Of a DNA stretch of 64,000 nt, positions 21,700 to 33,784 are shown piece by piece (position 1 is the first letter of the stretch; the number at the start of each line of letters is the position of its first letter). The notes under the pieces were generated by a model that was not told the DNA's origin, did not search any database, and worked only from the letters and a program-made list of their open reading frames with translations. Location: positions 124,001 through 188,000 of the forward strand of contig CATQHX010000025.1 in assembly GCA_958296065.1 (NCBI GenBank). The letters are read 5' to 3'. The position numbers were made by a program, and so were the translations under genes. This DNA is from Vicinamibacterales bacterium. GTDB taxonomy: Bacteria > Acidobacteriota > Vicinamibacteria > Vicinamibacterales > UBA8438.

Positions 21700-22173
21700 T
21701 CACCATCGGTAATGCGCGAACGCCTTGTTCGCCTCCGCCATGCGGTGCGTGTCCTCGCGCTTCTTCACCGAGCCGCCCCTGAGGTTCGACGCATCGATCA
21801 GCTCGTTGGCCAGCTTCTCCCGCATCGTCTTGCCGTCGCCGCGACTCCGCGCGTACGAGGTCAGCCAGCGGATGCTCAACGACAGGCGCCGGTTCTGAGA
21901 CACCTCCACAGGCACCTGGTAGTTCGATCCGCCCACGCGCCGCGACTTCACCTCGAGGCTCGGCTTGGTGTTGTCGACCGCCCGCTTGAAGATCTTGACC
22001 GGATCGTCGCCGGTCCGATCCTTGATGATGTCGAGGCTGCCGTAGACGATGCCTTCCGCGACGCTACGCTTGCCGCTCTTCATGATCATGCGCACGAATT
22101 TCGTGAGCAGCGTGCTGTTGTACACGGGATCGGGCGGCACCTCGCGCTTCGGCACTTCTCGTCTGCGTGGCAT
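21700..22173 (-). CDS. rpsG: 30S ribosomal protein S7
   Basis: S7 nucleates assembly of the 30S head and lines the E site. 157 residues starting [40 protein letters not shown] and the C-terminal [14 protein letters not shown] are intact. It lies after rpsL; the spacer between them holds the half-copy repeat at 22188-22229. Confidence 0.97.
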   Translation of the reverse strand: MPRRREVPKREVPPDPVYNSTLLTKFVRMIMKSGKRSVAEGIVYGSLDIIKDRTGDDPVKIFKRAVDNTKPSLEVKSRRVGGSNYQVPVEVSQNRRLSLSIRWLTSYARSRGDGKTMREKLANELIDASNLRGGSVKKREDTHRMAEANKAFAHYRW

Positions 22174-22187
22174 CCCGTTTCGTCTCC

Positions 22188-22229
22188 CCTAGCGCCCCGA
22201 AACGCCGCGCTGGCTCGGCGTTTCGACCC
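22188..22229 (-). repeat. Dispersed palindromic element, half copy C (42 bp)
   Basis: Minus-strand sequence matching the second half of the 107-bp element. CGAAACGCC (22198-22206) pairs with GGCGTTTCG (22217-22225), and the loop and flanks are also alike. In this half it differs from copy A at only a few positions, including the loop-side base next to the stem. The first half (GAGCTTGCG region) is missing. It lies between the rpsL stop and the rpsG start. Confidence 0.8.
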
Positions 22230-22237
22230 GTTCCTTC

Positions 22238-22612
22238 CTACGACTTGGGGCGTTTCGCCCCGTACTTCGATCGACTCTGCTTGCGGCCGGCGACGCCTAC
22301 CGTATCCAGGGTCCCGCGCACGACGTGATACCGCACACCCGGCAGGTCCTTCACGCGACCCCCTCGGATGAGGGCCAGCGAGTGCTCCTGCAGGTTGTGT
22401 CCCTCGCCGGGAATGTAGCTCGTCACCTCGATGGCGTTCGTCAACCGGACCCGAGCCACCTTCCGGAGTGCCGAATTCGGCTTCTTGGGCGTCTGGGTGA
22501 ACACGCGGACACAGACACCCCGCTTCTGCGGACAACCCTGCAGGGCCGGGCTCTTCGTCTTGTTGACGGCCCGCGCGCGTCCCTTGCGGACAAGCTGGCT
22601 AATCGTCGGCAC
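22238..22612 (-). CDS. rpsL: 30S ribosomal protein S12
   Basis: S12 is the decoding-fidelity protein and streptomycin-resistance locus. 124 residues from a GTG at 22612 ([20 protein letters not shown] follows the start). AGGAAG lies 5 bases upstream of that GTG, and it aligns with the family start; in-frame codons to 22666 do not. [18 protein letters not shown] keeps the lysine of the streptomycin-sensitive form. First gene of the str group, 324 bp after rpoC. Confidence 0.97.
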   Translation of the reverse strand: MPTISQLVRKGRARAVNKTKSPALQGCPQKRGVCVRVFTQTPKKPNSALRKVARVRLTNAIEVTSYIPGEGHNLQEHSLALIRGGRVKDLPGVRYHVVRGTLDTVGVAGRKQSRSKYGAKRPKS

Positions 22613-22936
22613 CGGTACTTCCTCGCTTGACGCCACGCCCGCCACTAGCAGCGGAGCGTCCGACACCCGACAGTTGCGGCCGAGACCTTGAAGCGACCAC
22701 CATGGTCGCTTGGCACCTCGACCAGTTGACCCTAAGTCAGTTTACTCGCCGTGCAAGGCGCCCCGGAATGTCTCATCCACGGGGCGCCGAGCGCTGGAAA
22801 GAGGACCGTACTACGACCGCGCGCCTCTTTCGGACGCCTCGGGGGCCAGATAGGGCACATCGACCCCGACCAAACCTGCGGATCCTATCACCAAACCCGG
22901 GAACGAGACAAGGCTCCCGACATCTTCCGGGCGCTG
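22613..22936. other. Intergenic spacer between rpoC and rpsL with two hairpins
   Basis: 324 bp without a gene on either strand, the longest non-coding gap in the left 35 kb. It holds two perfect inverted repeats. One is AGCGACCA (22692-22699) with TGGTCGCT (22703-22710) around a 3-nt loop. The other is GGCGCCCCG (22757-22765) with CGGGGCGCC (22780-22788) around a 14-nt loop. Neither is followed by a U-run on the minus strand. I see no convincing -35/-10 pair here. The hairpins may mark processing or attenuation between rpoC and the str genes. Confidence 0.6.
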
Positions 22937-25900
22937 CTACCCGTCCTCCCGCGACGGAGCGGAAGCTTGGCGCGATCCGACCGCAGGACTCAGCGCATCG
23001 ATTGCCCCCACTGTGCTCCGGGCCTCGGGGTCGACGAAGTAGTCCATCTCGTGTTCCATCTCGAGATCCTCCGCAACCGGCGGCGGCGGCGGCTCGTCCG
23101 CCTCGATGCGTACCTGCCGGTAGTAGTCGAACCCTGTACCCGCCGGGATCAAGCGCCCCATGGTCACGTTCTCCTTCAGGCCTCGCAGATGATCCACCTT
23201 GCCGGAGATCGATGCCTCGGTCAGCACTCGTGTCGTTTCCTGGAACGAGGCGGCCGAGATGAACGACTCGGTCGACAGGGAGGCCTTGGTGATTCCGAGC
23301 AGGAGCGGACGGCCGGTCGCCGGCTGCCCGTCCTCGGTGAGAACGCGCTCGTTCTCGGACGCGAAGCGGAACTTGTCGACCTGCTCATCGACGAGAAGCT
23401 CGGTGTCTCCCACGTCCTCGATCTTCACCCACCGCATCATCTGCCGGACCATGACCTCGATGTGCTTGTCGTTGATCGCCACGCCCTGCAGTCGGTAGAC
23501 CTCCTGGATCTCGTTGACGAGATAGCGGTGAAGCGCCTTCTCGCCCAGCACCCTGAGGATGTCGTGGGGATCGCGCGGCCCGTCCATCAGCGCATCGCCC
23601 GCGAGGACACGGTCGCCTTCCTGCACGTTGACATGCACGCCGCGCGGGAGCGCGTACTCCTTCGGCTCGGCGTCGAGACCGTCCGCCACGATGATGATCT
23701 TCCGGCTCCCCTTGACGATTCCGCCATCCTTGACCATGCCGTCGATCTCGCTGATGATCGCCGGCTCCCGCGGCTTCCGCGCCTCGAACAGCTCGACGAC
23801 GCGCGGCAACCCGCCAGTGATGTCCTTGGTCTTGGTGGTCCCGCGGGGGATCTTCGCGAGCACGTCCGTGGCGTTGACCTCGTCGTCCTCACTCACCATG
23901 AGGTGCGCGCGGGACGGCAGCGGATACCGATGAGCGTCAATCGCGATCACGACGACCGGCGGCTTCTTCTCGTCCGGAGCGTCGACGATGACCCGTTGCT
24001 TTCCACCGGTGTCTTCATCCACTCGCGTCTCGATGTTCTTCTCGATGTTCTCGAAACGGATCTTCCCCGGTCCGGTCGCGATGATGGGCGCGCCGTCGGA
24101 GCCGACGGCCAGCACGGTGCCCGCAACCACCTCGTCGCCACTCTTGACCTGCAGCACCGCGCCAGGAGGCAGAGACCTGCTGCTGCTCACGATTCGAATG
24201 GCCGGCTGCTTCTCTTCCGGTCCGTCGATGATGATTCGCTCGGTCAGACCTGTCGCCTCGTCGAACTTCTCCTCGAAAGTGACATCTTTCTCGATGTCCT
24301 CGAACCGCACGGTTCCCGCCTGCTCCGTCAGGATCGAGCGCGTGTAGGGATCCCATTCGACGAGCGTCTCGCCGATCTCGGTCGTTTCCTCGTCGCGCAC
24401 CTTCAGAAGCGCGCCGTAGACCAGCTCGTAGTGCTCGCGGCCCCGGCCCTGGGCATCGCGGACAACGAGCTCTCCGGTGCGGTTCATCACGACGCCCTCG
24501 CGCGCCTCCGGACTGTCGACCGGCACCGGGTTGCCGCCAGCGTCGAACCAGACCGCCTGCACCCCGATCAGGTCCACCGTCCCCTCGTGCTTGCACACGT
24601 GCGTCGACTGCTCCGACCCGGAGGCGGTGCCGCCGATGTGGAAGGTGCGCATCGTGAGCTGCGTGCCCGGCTCGCCAATCGACTGCGCGGCGATGACGCC
24701 GACGGCCAGTCCCAGTTCCACCAGCTTCCCGGTTCCCAGGTCGCGTCCGTAGCAGCGCGCGCAGACACCGCGGCGGGACTCACAGGTCAGCACCGAACGG
24801 ATCTTCACCTTTTCGATGCCTGCTTCCTGAATGTCGGACGCCAACTCTTCACCGATTTCCGTATTGGCTTCGGCGATCACTTCGCCACTGACCGGATCGC
24901 GAAGTTGCTCCAGCGACACCCGGCCGTTGATCCGGTCCCGGAGCTGCTCGATGATCTCGCCGCTCTCGACAATCGCTTCCGCATCGATCCCGTCGAGGGT
25001 GCCGCAGTCGATCTCCGAGATGATGACATCCTGGGCCACGTCCACAAGTCGCCGCGTCAGGTAGCCCGAGTCGGCGGTCTTGAGTGCCGTGTCGGCCAAC
25101 CCCTTTCGCGCGCCGTGCGTGGAGATGAAGTACTGCAGCACGGTCAGACCTTCGCGGAAGTTGGAGGTGATCGGCGTCTCGATGATCTCCCCGGAAGGCT
25201 TCGCCATCAGCCCCCGCATCCCGGCGAGCTGGCGCATCTGCTGCTTGCTGCCGCGCGCGCCGGAGTCTGCCATGACGAAGACCGGATTGAACGCCTGCCC
25301 ATCGGAATCCAGCGTCTCCATCCCGACGAACATCTCGTCGGCGATCTTCTCCGTGACACCAGACCAGATGTCGATGATCTTGTTCTTCTTCTCGCGGTCG
25401 GTGATGGCGCCCTCGTTGTACTGCTTCTCGACCTCGATGACGTTCCGCCTCGCTCCATCGACCAGGCGCGCCTTCTCCTCCGGGATAACGAGATCGTTGA
25501 TGCCGATGGACATTCCGGACTTCGTCGCGTAGAGGAATCCGAGCTCCTTGAGGCGGTCGAGCATCTGTACCGTCAGCTCGAGCCCGCGCCGCAGGTAGCT
25601 GTACTCCACGAGCTGCTGCAGGCCCTTCTTCTTCAAGAGCCCGTTGACGAACGGGATCTCGTCCGGGAGCGCGTGGTTGAAGACGACGCGTCCGACCGTG
25701 GTCCTGACGATCTCCCGCTCGAGATTCCGGACGGGTGCGTGCAGCACGTCCTGATCGTCACGCCACGCCGTAAGATCCATGTACGGCCCACTCAGCCGGA
25801 AACGGATCGGTGTCAGCGTCTCGATATCGCCCGTCTCGAGCGCGAGCAGCACTTCGTCCTCACTGGAAAAGACGCGGAGACTGGCGTCGCTCGGCAGCGA

Positions 25901-27553
25901 GTCGGAGGCGGCGTCCTCTCCGCCCCCGCGCGGCGCGGCCTGCAAGGGCTTGACCTGCCCTCCCTCTCCCTCGCCGATCCCGTAGACCCTGCCGACACCG
26001 CGGGCGCCGGGCCTTTCCTTGGTCAGGTAATAGCACCCGAGCACGATGTCCTGCGACGGCACCGCGATGGGTCTGCCGCTCGACGGCGACATGATGTTGT
26101 TCGAGGACATCATGAGCACCGACGCCTCGATCTGCGCCTCGGGCGACAGCGGCACGTGCACCGCCATCTGGTCCCCATCGAAATCGGCGTTGAACGCCGT
26201 GCAGACCAGCGGGTGAATCCGGATCGCCTTGCCTTCGACCAGGACTGGCTCGAAAGCCTGGATGCCCAGCCGGTGCAGCGTCGGGGCACGATTCAGCAGC
26301 ACCGGATGCTCGCGAATGACTTCCTCGAGGATGTCCCAGACCTCCGGTTCGTGCTGCTCCACCATCTCGCGTGCCTGCTTGATGGTAGCCACCATGTCGC
26401 GCTGCTCGAGCTTGTTGTAGATGAAGGGCTTGAACAGCTCGAGGGCCATCTTCTTGGGCAACCCGCACTGGTGCAGCTTCAGTTCCGGGCCAACGACGAT
26501 TACCGAGCGGCCGGAGTAGTCGACGCGCTTGCCAAGCAGGTTCTGGCGGAAGCGTCCCTGCTTGCCCTTGAGGGTGTCCGACAGCGACTTCAGCGGGCGG
26601 TTGTTGGCGCCCCGGAGGACGCGCCCGCGCCGGCCGTTGTCGAACAGCGCGTCAACCGCCTCCTGCAACATCCGCTTCTCGTTGCGGATGATGACATCCG
26701 GAGCCTTGAGTTCGATCAGCTTCTTGAGCCGGTTGTTGCGATTGATGACCCGGCGGTAGAGATCGTTGAGATCCGAAGTGGCGAACCGCCCGCCGTCGAG
26801 CGGAACGAGAGGACGCAACTCGGGCGGAATCACCGGAATGACGTCGAGGATCATCCATTCCGGACGGTTCGTCGAACGCCGGAAGGAATCGACCACTTTC
26901 AGGCGCTTGGCGTACTTCAGCTTCTTCTGAACCGAGGTTTCCTCGCGCATCCTCTGGCGCAGCTCGACCGAGAGATCCTCGATCTCCACCGTGCGCAGGA
27001 GCTCCTTGATAGCCTCGGCGCCCATCTGCGCATGGAAGGTGCCCTGCTCCTCGAGCGCCCTGCGGTACTCCTCCTCCGTGAGAAGCTGGTTCTCCTTGAG
27101 GTCGCTGTCGCCGGGATCGATGACCACGTACGCCTCGAAGTAGAGCACGCGCTCCAGATCGCGGAGCGAGATGTCGAGCAGGTGACCGATTCGGCTCGGA
27201 AGTCCCTTGAAGAACCAGACGTGGCTGACCGGCGTGGCGAGCGTGATGTGCCCGAGCCGCTCACGGCGCACCTTCGCCTGGGTTACCTCCACACCGCACT
27301 TGTCGCAGATGACACCGCGGTGCTTCATCCGCTTGTACTTGCCGCACAGGCACTCCCAGTCGGTGACGGGACCGAAGATCTTGGCGCAGAACAGCCCGTC
27401 CCGCTCCGGCTTGAAGGTGCGGTAGTTGATCGTCTCCGGCTTGGTCACTTCGCCGTGCGACCAGGACATGATCTTCTCCGGAGACGCGAGCGTGATCCGA
27501 ATGGCGTCGAAATCGACGGTGAGGGAACTTCGGTCTGCAAAGCTGGGTCGCAT
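22937..27553 (-). CDS. rpoC: DNA-directed RNA polymerase subunit beta'
   Basis: 1538 residues from the ATG at 27553, which has AAGGA six bases upstream. An in-frame GTG at 27571 overlaps the rpoB stop and is less likely. The N-terminal zinc ribbon is CLCGKY...CDKCG near residues 69-86. The catalytic magnesium loop NADFDGD is near residues 455-461, and the second zinc site is [11 protein letters not shown] near residue 930. The central GEGEGGQ/GGGED stretch near residue 520 is a small lineage-specific insert. It follows rpoB by 14 bp. Confidence 0.98.
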   Translation of the reverse strand: MRPSFADRSSLTVDFDAIRITLASPEKIMSWSHGEVTKPETINYRTFKPERDGLFCAKIFGPVTDWECLCGKYKRMKHRGVICDKCGVEVTQAKVRRERLGHITLATPVSHVWFFKGLPSRIGHLLDISLRDLERVLYFEAYVVIDPGDSDLKENQLLTEEEYRRALEEQGTFHAQMGAEAIKELLRTVEIEDLSVELRQRMREETSVQKKLKYAKRLKVVDSFRRSTNRPEWMILDVIPVIPPELRPLVPLDGGRFATSDLNDLYRRVINRNNRLKKLIELKAPDVIIRNEKRMLQEAVDALFDNGRRGRVLRGANNRPLKSLSDTLKGKQGRFRQNLLGKRVDYSGRSVIVVGPELKLHQCGLPKKMALELFKPFIYNKLEQRDMVATIKQAREMVEQHEPEVWDILEEVIREHPVLLNRAPTLHRLGIQAFEPVLVEGKAIRIHPLVCTAFNADFDGDQMAVHVPLSPEAQIEASVLMMSSNNIMSPSSGRPIAVPSQDIVLGCYYLTKERPGARGVGRVYGIGEGEGGQVKPLQAAPRGGGEDAASDSLPSDASLRVFSSEDEVLLALETGDIETLTPIRFRLSGPYMDLTAWRDDQDVLHAPVRNLEREIVRTTVGRVVFNHALPDEIPFVNGLLKKKGLQQLVEYSYLRRGLELTVQMLDRLKELGFLYATKSGMSIGINDLVIPEEKARLVDGARRNVIEVEKQYNEGAITDREKKNKIIDIWSGVTEKIADEMFVGMETLDSDGQAFNPVFVMADSGARGSKQQMRQLAGMRGLMAKPSGEIIETPITSNFREGLTVLQYFISTHGARKGLADTALKTADSGYLTRRLVDVAQDVIISEIDCGTLDGIDAEAIVESGEIIEQLRDRINGRVSLEQLRDPVSGEVIAEANTEIGEELASDIQEAGIEKVKIRSVLTCESRRGVCARCYGRDLGTGKLVELGLAVGVIAAQSIGEPGTQLTMRTFHIGGTASGSEQSTHVCKHEGTVDLIGVQAVWFDAGGNPVPVDSPEAREGVVMNRTGELVVRDAQGRGREHYELVYGALLKVRDEETTEIGETLVEWDPYTRSILTEQAGTVRFEDIEKDVTFEEKFDEATGLTERIIIDGPEEKQPAIRIVSSSRSLPPGAVLQVKSGDEVVAGTVLAVGSDGAPIIATGPGKIRFENIEKNIETRVDEDTGGKQRVIVDAPDEKKPPVVVIAIDAHRYPLPSRAHLMVSEDDEVNATDVLAKIPRGTTKTKDITGGLPRVVELFEARKPREPAIISEIDGMVKDGGIVKGSRKIIIVADGLDAEPKEYALPRGVHVNVQEGDRVLAGDALMDGPRDPHDILRVLGEKALHRYLVNEIQEVYRLQGVAINDKHIEVMVRQMMRWVKIEDVGDTELLVDEQVDKFRFASENERVLTEDGQPATGRPLLLGITKASLSTESFISAASFQETTRVLTEASISGKVDHLRGLKENVTMGRLIPAGTGFDYYRQVRIEADEPPPPPVAEDLEMEHEMDYFVDPEARSTVGAIDALSPAVGSRQASAPSREDG

Positions 27554-27567
27554 GGAGTTCCTTCCCT

Positions 27568-30500
27568 TCACGCCTCGCCGTCGGTACCTTCGAGCATGGC
27601 AGCGGCGACATCGATCGCGGCGTCGCCCCCATCATCATCCTCGGTACCGGGCTCGACCTCGCTCGACGCGGCCTCGGCGGGAAGCACCCGCGTCTTGATC
27701 AGGTCCACGTCGAGACACAGCGCCTGCAATTCGCGAATCAGGACGTTGAACGACTCGGGCAAGCCGGGTGCGAACGATGCGTCCCCTTTCACGATCGCTT
27801 CGTAGATCTTGGCACGGCCGGTCACGTCGTCCGACTTCGCGGTCAGCAGCTCCTGCAGGATGTGCGCAGCGCCGTAGGCCTCGAGCGCCCACACCTCCAT
27901 CTCGCCGAAACGCTGTCCGCCGAACTGGGCCTTCCCGCCGAGCGGCTGCTGCGTGATTAGTGAGTACGGCCCGATCGACCGGGCGTGAATCTTGTCATCG
28001 ACCAGGTGCGACAGCTTCAGCATGTAGATGTAGCCGACGGTTACCTTCTGCTCGAACGGCTCGCCGCTGAGGCCATCGTAGAGGACCGTCTTGCCGCCGG
28101 TAGGCAGCCCCGTCTTGTCGAGCCACTGCTTGATCTCGGGCTCGCGCGCACCGTCAAAAACCGGGGAGGCGAAGTACAGGGATTTCGCATCGGCACCGAA
28201 CTTGTCCCGGTTGCCCGCCTCGTGAGCCGCCCAGCCGAGGTGCGTCTCGAGAATCTGCCCGACGTTCATACGCGAGGGCACGCCGAGTGGATTGAGGACG
28301 ATCTCCACCGGGGTCCCATCGGGAAGGTGAGGCATGTCCTCCTCCGGCAGAATCCGGGCGATAACGCCCTTGTTGCCGTGGCGGCCCGCCATCTTGTCGC
28401 CAACCGAAAGCTTGCGCTTCATGGCAACGTACACCTTGACCAACTTGATGACCCCGGGCGGCAGTTCGTCGCCCCTCCGGATCTTCTCCTTCTTCTCCTC
28501 GAACAACTGGCGGATCACCTCGACCTGCCGCTCGGTCCGCATTTCGAGTGCCTGCAGCTCGTCCTCGAGTGCCGTGTCTTCGGTCTCGATCCGCGCCCGC
28601 GCCAGGTCGCCGAACGGCAAACCGCGAATGACTTCCTCGGTGAGGACCGTGCCCTGTTCCAGCAGCCGCTCGCTCCCGTACTCGTCATGGAGGTCGGTGG
28701 CCAGCGTCTGTCCCTTCAGGAGAAGCAGAAGCCGCTTCTTGACCTCGTCGTGCAGGATACGAATCTCGTCCTGCAGGTTCTTCTCCATCATCTCCAGCTC
28801 TTCGGCCTCGATCGCCTTGGCGCGCTCGTCCTTCTCGATTCCCTTGCGGGAGAAGATCCGGACACCGACCACGATGCCTTCGATGCCGGGCGGGCAAAGC
28901 AACGACGCGTCGCGAACATCGCCAGCCTTTTCGCCGAAGATGGCCCGCAGCAGCTTCTCCTCCGGCGTAAGCTGGGTCTCACCCTTGGGAGTGACCTTGC
29001 CGACCAGGATGTCGGAGGGTTTCACGTACGCCCCGATTCGGATGATTCCGCTCTCGTCGAGATCCTTGAGGAATCCCTCCGACACGTTCGGAATGTCGCG
29101 GGTGATCTCCTCGGGGCCCAACTTGGTGTCGCGGGACTCGATCTCGAACTCCTCGATGTGAATGGAGGTGTAGTAGTCCTCCTTCACCAGGCGCTCCGAG
29201 ACGAGAATCGCATCCTCGAAGTTGTAGCCGCGCCAGGGCATGAACGCGACGAGCACGTTGCGGCCCAAGGCCAGCTCACCGAGCTCCGTGCACGGCCCGT
29301 CGGCCAGCACCTGCCCCTTCTCCACGCGCCGCCGGGCCCGCACGATGGGCTTCTGGTTTATGCAGGTGTTCTGGTTGGAACGCCGGAACTTCGTCAGGTT
29401 GTAGATGTCGGCGCCCATCTCGCCGGCCCCGTCGGTACCCGACTGCTCGCCCTCGACGCGCACGACGATCCGTTGCGAGTCGACGAAGTCGACCACGCCG
29501 CTGCGGCGCGCGGTCACGACTGCGCCGGAGTCGCGCGCCGTGATGTACTCCATGCCGGTCCCGACGTACGGAGCCCGCGCCCGGAGCAGCGGTACTGCCT
29601 GCCGCTGCATGTTCGAGCCCATCAGGGCACGGTTGGCGTCGTCGTTCTCCAGAAACGGGATCAGCGACGCCGCCACCGAAACCAACTGCTTCGGCGAAAC
29701 GTCGATGAAGTCGACGTTGTCGGGTTCCGCCAACACGAAGTTGCCGGCTTCACGCGAGTTGGTCCGCTCGTCGACGAGCTCTCCGTCTTCGTTGAGTCGT
29801 GCGTTGGCCTGCGCGATGACGTACTTGTCCTCCTCCCAGGCCGACAGATAGAAGGAGTGCGGTTCGTACTCCGCCGGACGCTTCTCGTGGCGCTTGGCGG
29901 CGGCGTTTGCGGACTCGGCTTCGACCACCTCGACGATGTCGCCCACCTTGTACGTGGTGCTCCCGGCGTTCGTGATCCTCACGAAGTCGATCGCGCGCCC
30001 TCCCTTGACCGTACGGTACGGCGACTCGATGAACCCGAACTCGTTGATGCGCGCGTAGCACGACAACGAAGAGATGAGACCGATGTTCGGCCCCTCGGGA
30101 GTCTCGATGGGGCAGATCCGACCGTAGTGCGTGGGATGCACGTCCCGGACCTCGAACCCTGCCCGCTCCCGCGACAGCCCGCCCGGACCGAGGGCCGACA
30201 ACCGCCGCTTGTGCGTGATCTCCGACAGCGGATTCGTCTGATCCATGAACTGCGACAACTGGGACGACCCGAAGAACTCGCGAATCGCGGCCATCACCGG
30301 CTTCGCGTTGATCAGATCGTGCGGCATCGCCGTGGCCATTTCCTGGTAGACGGACATCTTCTCCTTGATGGCCCGCTCCATCCGCACGAGACCAATCCGG
30401 AACTGGTTCTCGAGCAACTCGCCGACCGACCGCACTCGCCGGTTGCCCAGATGGTCGATATCGTCCACGTTGGACGGGTTCCGGCGCAGCGTCAGCAGGT

Positions 30501-31977
30501 ACCGAATGACCTCGTAGAAGTCCTGCGGCTGCAGAACGCGTTCGTCGAGTGAGGTGTCGAGGCCGAGCTTCGTATTGAGCTTCAGGCGCCCCACCCGCGA
30601 GAAGTCGTACTTCTGCGGGTTGAAGAACAGGCTCTCGAACAACGCCCGCGAGCTGTCGAGGGTCGGCGGATCACCGGGACGCAACCGGCGATAGATCTCG
30701 ATCAGCGCCTCCTCCTGCGTCTTGATCGGGTCCTTCTTCAGAGTGGCGGACAGCACAGGGCCGACCTCGTCGTACTCGGGGAAGAACACCTCGACGGCCC
30801 CGACCTCCTTCTCCTGCGCCATCGACACGATACGCGGAGTGATCTCCTCGTTCGCTTCGAGAATCACCTCGCCCGTTTCCGGGTCCACGATGTCGGCCAC
30901 CGCAAAGGCACCGGTGAGCTCGTCCTGAGCCAACTCGATGGAAGCGATGCCTGCCCGCTTGAGCGCGTCGATTCGGGTGCGCGTCAGCTTCTGCCCCTTC
31001 TTGGCCAGGATTTCGCCGCCGGCTCCCTCCACCTCGGTCGCGACCTTGCGCCCGACCAGCGTGTCGGCCACCGCCCATCCGAGCGTCGACCCCGTAGTGA
31101 CGATGCGATCCACCGTGTAGAACGCCCGGATGATGTCATCCGGTTCGGGCAACCCGAGAGCCCGCAGAAAAACCGTCGCCAGGAACTTGCGCTTCCTATC
31201 GATGCGCACGTACAGGAGGTTCTTCGCGTCGTATTCGAACTCCACCCAGGACCCGCGGTACGGAATGATCTGAGCGACGAAAGTGGCTTTGTCCTCGGAA
31301 TGGAAGAACGCCCCGGGGGAGCGGTGCAACTGCGAGACGATGACCCGCTCGGTGCCGTTTATGAAAAACGTCCCGTTGTCGGTCATCAACGGGATCTCGC
31401 CGAAGTAGACCTCCTGCTCCTTGATGTCCCGGATCGACTTGATCCCGGTGTCGGGATCCTTGTTCCAGACCCCGAGCTGAATCGTCACCTTGAGCGGCAC
31501 CGAATACGTCATGCCCCGCTCCTGGCACTCCTGCACGTCGTACTTCAGGCGCAGGCCGACGGTCTCGCCGCAGACATCGCACACGGTGCCGCGCACCTTG
31601 TTCTCGCTGCCGCAGGATCGACAGATGACCTCGTGCTCGCCGTAAGGATCCGCTTCGAGGATGGCGCCGCACTGCGAGCAGGGCTGACGCAGGTGCTGCA
31701 GCCCGCTCAAACGCTTGCACTTGCACTCCCAGTCGCCGATGGCGTAGTCGATGAACTCCAGCGAGGAGTTCTCCCGGAAGTCGCTGATCGGAAAGACGGA
31801 CTTGAAAACCGACTGCAGACCGGCATCCTCGCGCTCCGCCGGCATCCGGTTCATCTGCAGGAAGCGCTCGTACGATTTCTTCTGGATCTCGATGAGATTC
31901 GGAATGGGAACCGCCGCCCGGATCTTCGAGAAATCGATGCGCTCGCGGTACACGTTGTTGGGCAGGATGTGCTGCAC
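27568..31977 (-). CDS. rpoB: DNA-directed RNA polymerase subunit beta, with cysteine-rich insert
   Basis: 1469 residues from a GTG at 31977 with AAGGG eight bases upstream; the protein then reads [19 protein letters not shown]. Rifampicin-region and C-terminal clamp motifs are intact ([40 protein letters not shown]). Between YAIGDW and [10 protein letters not shown], which are nearly adjacent in E. coli RpoB, lies an insert at about residues 83-146. It has four cysteine pairs: 85/87, 100/103, 119/122 and 133/136. These look like two zinc ribbons. The spacer upstream to rplL is 172 bp. Confidence 0.98.
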   Translation of the reverse strand: MQHILPNNVYRERIDFSKIRAAVPIPNLIEIQKKSYERFLQMNRMPAEREDAGLQSVFKSVFPISDFRENSSLEFIDYAIGDWECKCKRLSGLQHLRQPCSQCGAILEADPYGEHEVICRSCGSENKVRGTVCDVCGETVGLRLKYDVQECQERGMTYSVPLKVTIQLGVWNKDPDTGIKSIRDIKEQEVYFGEIPLMTDNGTFFINGTERVIVSQLHRSPGAFFHSEDKATFVAQIIPYRGSWVEFEYDAKNLLYVRIDRKRKFLATVFLRALGLPEPDDIIRAFYTVDRIVTTGSTLGWAVADTLVGRKVATEVEGAGGEILAKKGQKLTRTRIDALKRAGIASIELAQDELTGAFAVADIVDPETGEVILEANEEITPRIVSMAQEKEVGAVEVFFPEYDEVGPVLSATLKKDPIKTQEEALIEIYRRLRPGDPPTLDSSRALFESLFFNPQKYDFSRVGRLKLNTKLGLDTSLDERVLQPQDFYEVIRYLLTLRRNPSNVDDIDHLGNRRVRSVGELLENQFRIGLVRMERAIKEKMSVYQEMATAMPHDLINAKPVMAAIREFFGSSQLSQFMDQTNPLSEITHKRRLSALGPGGLSRERAGFEVRDVHPTHYGRICPIETPEGPNIGLISSLSCYARINEFGFIESPYRTVKGGRAIDFVRITNAGSTTYKVGDIVEVVEAESANAAAKRHEKRPAEYEPHSFYLSAWEEDKYVIAQANARLNEDGELVDERTNSREAGNFVLAEPDNVDFIDVSPKQLVSVAASLIPFLENDDANRALMGSNMQRQAVPLLRARAPYVGTGMEYITARDSGAVVTARRSGVVDFVDSQRIVVRVEGEQSGTDGAGEMGADIYNLTKFRRSNQNTCINQKPIVRARRRVEKGQVLADGPCTELGELALGRNVLVAFMPWRGYNFEDAILVSERLVKEDYYTSIHIEEFEIESRDTKLGPEEITRDIPNVSEGFLKDLDESGIIRIGAYVKPSDILVGKVTPKGETQLTPEEKLLRAIFGEKAGDVRDASLLCPPGIEGIVVGVRIFSRKGIEKDERAKAIEAEELEMMEKNLQDEIRILHDEVKKRLLLLLKGQTLATDLHDEYGSERLLEQGTVLTEEVIRGLPFGDLARARIETEDTALEDELQALEMRTERQVEVIRQLFEEKKEKIRRGDELPPGVIKLVKVYVAMKRKLSVGDKMAGRHGNKGVIARILPEEDMPHLPDGTPVEIVLNPLGVPSRMNVGQILETHLGWAAHEAGNRDKFGADAKSLYFASPVFDGAREPEIKQWLDKTGLPTGGKTVLYDGLSGEPFEQKVTVGYIYMLKLSHLVDDKIHARSIGPYSLITQQPLGGKAQFGGQRFGEMEVWALEAYGAAHILQELLTAKSDDVTGRAKIYEAIVKGDASFAPGLPESFNVLIRELQALCLDVDLIKTRVLPAEAASSEVEPGTEDDDGGDAAIDVAAAMLEGTDGEA

Positions 31978-32022
31978 GGTTGAAGCCCTTTCCGTCGATC
32001 GGGAAACGCGGCAGGCGCAATC

Positions 32023-32050
32023 GATGCGCGACCCGCGCGGGCCGCGCATC
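32023..32050 (-). promoter_or_regulatory. Strong hairpin in the rplL-rpoB spacer
   Basis: GATGCGCG (32023-32030) pairs with CGCGCATC (32043-32050). The enclosed CCCGCGCGGG can extend the stem after one mismatch. It lies 46 bp upstream of the rpoB GTG and 100 bp downstream of rplL. No U-run follows, so it is not a classical intrinsic terminator. In E. coli the same spacer carries an attenuator and an RNase III site; an equivalent role here is inference. Confidence 0.55.
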
Positions 32051-32149
32051 CTTGCACCCCGGGGCCCGGACCAGCCCTCCGGCGATGCGGGCGCACCGCC
32101 AGGAACGGCCAGCCGCCGACACCCGCCAAATCACGACGTGCGCCGGAAG

Positions 32150-32536
32150 CTACTTGATCTCGGCCTTCGCGCCGACTTCTTCGAACTTCTTCTGGAGAGC
32201 CTCGGCTTCGTCCTTCGGAATCGCTTCCTTGATCGCGCTCGGCGCACCCTCAACCAGATCCTTGGCTTCCTTGAGACCGAGGCTCGTGACCTCGCGGACG
32301 ACCTTGATCACGTTGATCTTCTTCGGCCCGATTTCGGTCAAGGTAACCGTGAACTCGGTCTGCTCCTCCTCGGCCGCCGCCGCGCCCGGCGCTGCGACAC
32401 CGGCCACCGCAATCGGCATGGCGGCCGCCGCCGATACGCCCAACTCCTCCTCGAGTCGCTTGACGAGCCCCGACAGCTCGAGTACGGACATTTCCTTGAT
32501 GTAATCGACCACCTGGTCCTGGGTAACGTCAGCCAT
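32150..32536 (-). CDS. rplL: 50S ribosomal protein L7/L12
   Basis: The multicopy stalk protein that recruits translational GTPases. 128 residues. The N-terminal dimerisation helix is followed by an Ala/Gly-rich hinge ([15 protein letters not shown]). The C-terminal domain contains [20 protein letters not shown] and [14 protein letters not shown]. It starts 2 bp after rplJ. Confidence 0.97.
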   Translation of the reverse strand: MADVTQDQVVDYIKEMSVLELSGLVKRLEEELGVSAAAAMPIAVAGVAAPGAAAAEEEQTEFTVTLTEIGPKKINVIKVVREVTSLGLKEAKDLVEGAPSAIKEAIPKDEAEALQKKFEEVGAKAEIK

Positions 32537-32538
32537 GC

Positions 32539-33075
<537 letters not shown>

Positions 33076-33780
33076 TTATGCCTTCGTGCCGGCCTCGACG
33101 CTGACAGTGTCAACCGGGACACCCGGCCCCATCGTCGACGACAGGTGCACGCCCTTGATGTAGCGGCCCTTGGCAGCCGCCGGTTTCGCCTTGATCACGC
33201 TCGCAGCCAGAGCGTTCGCGTTGTCGAGCAACTGCTGCACCTCGAACGAGACCTTGCCTATCGCCGCGTGCACGACGCCCGCCTTGTCGACGCGGTACTC
33301 GACCTTTCCGGCCTTGATCTCCTGGACCGCCTTCGCCACGTCGGGAGTAACCGTTCCGGTCTTCGGGTTCGGCATCAAGCCCCGCGGCCCGAGGATGCGG
33401 CCCAGCTTGCCGACCGAGCGCATCATGTCGGGCGTCGCCACGACCGCCTCGAAGTCCATCCAGCCACCCTGGATCTTCTCGACCATCTCTTCGCCGCCGA
33501 CGGTGTCCGCGCCCGCCTGCTCCGCTTCCTTCTGCTTCTCCCCGCCAGCAATCACGAGCACGTTCTTGCTGCGCCCCAGACCGTGCGGCAGCACCACCGT
33601 TCCGCGCACCATCTGATCCGCGTGCTTCGGATTCACACCGAGCCGCATCGCGATCTCGACCGTTTCGTTGAACTTGGCGAACTTGAGGCTCTGCACGAGA
33701 GGAATCGCTTCCTCTATCGGGTACGGCCCCTGACTGACCTTGGCCTTCGCCGCTTCGAACTGCTTTCCGTTCTTGCCCAT
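33076..33780 (-). CDS. rplA: 50S ribosomal protein L1
   Basis: L1 forms the mobile stalk at the E site. 234 residues from the ATG at 33780 ([20 protein letters not shown]). The signature [19 protein letters not shown] is intact. The start is chosen by alignment; codons reaching 33861 overlap rplK. It begins 4 bp after the rplK stop. Confidence 0.97.
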   Translation of the reverse strand: MGKNGKQFEAAKAKVSQGPYPIEEAIPLVQSLKFAKFNETVEIAMRLGVNPKHADQMVRGTVVLPHGLGRSKNVLVIAGGEKQKEAEQAGADTVGGEEMVEKIQGGWMDFEAVVATPDMMRSVGKLGRILGPRGLMPNPKTGTVTPDVAKAVQEIKAGKVEYRVDKAGVVHAAIGKVSFEVQQLLDNANALAASVIKAKPAAAKGRYIKGVHLSSTMGPGVPVDTVSVEAGTKA

Positions 33781-33784
33781 GACC

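Noticed and set aside
22751-27805. A 1684-codon open frame on the plus strand
   Set aside because: It is antisense to rpoC and the end of rpoB. In GC-rich DNA the reverse frame of real genes stays open. Its product is low-complexity and matches no family.
27985-30552. An 855-codon open frame on the plus strand
   Set aside because: It lies antisense to rpoB, which is intact and fully conserved. Composition is that of a shadow frame.
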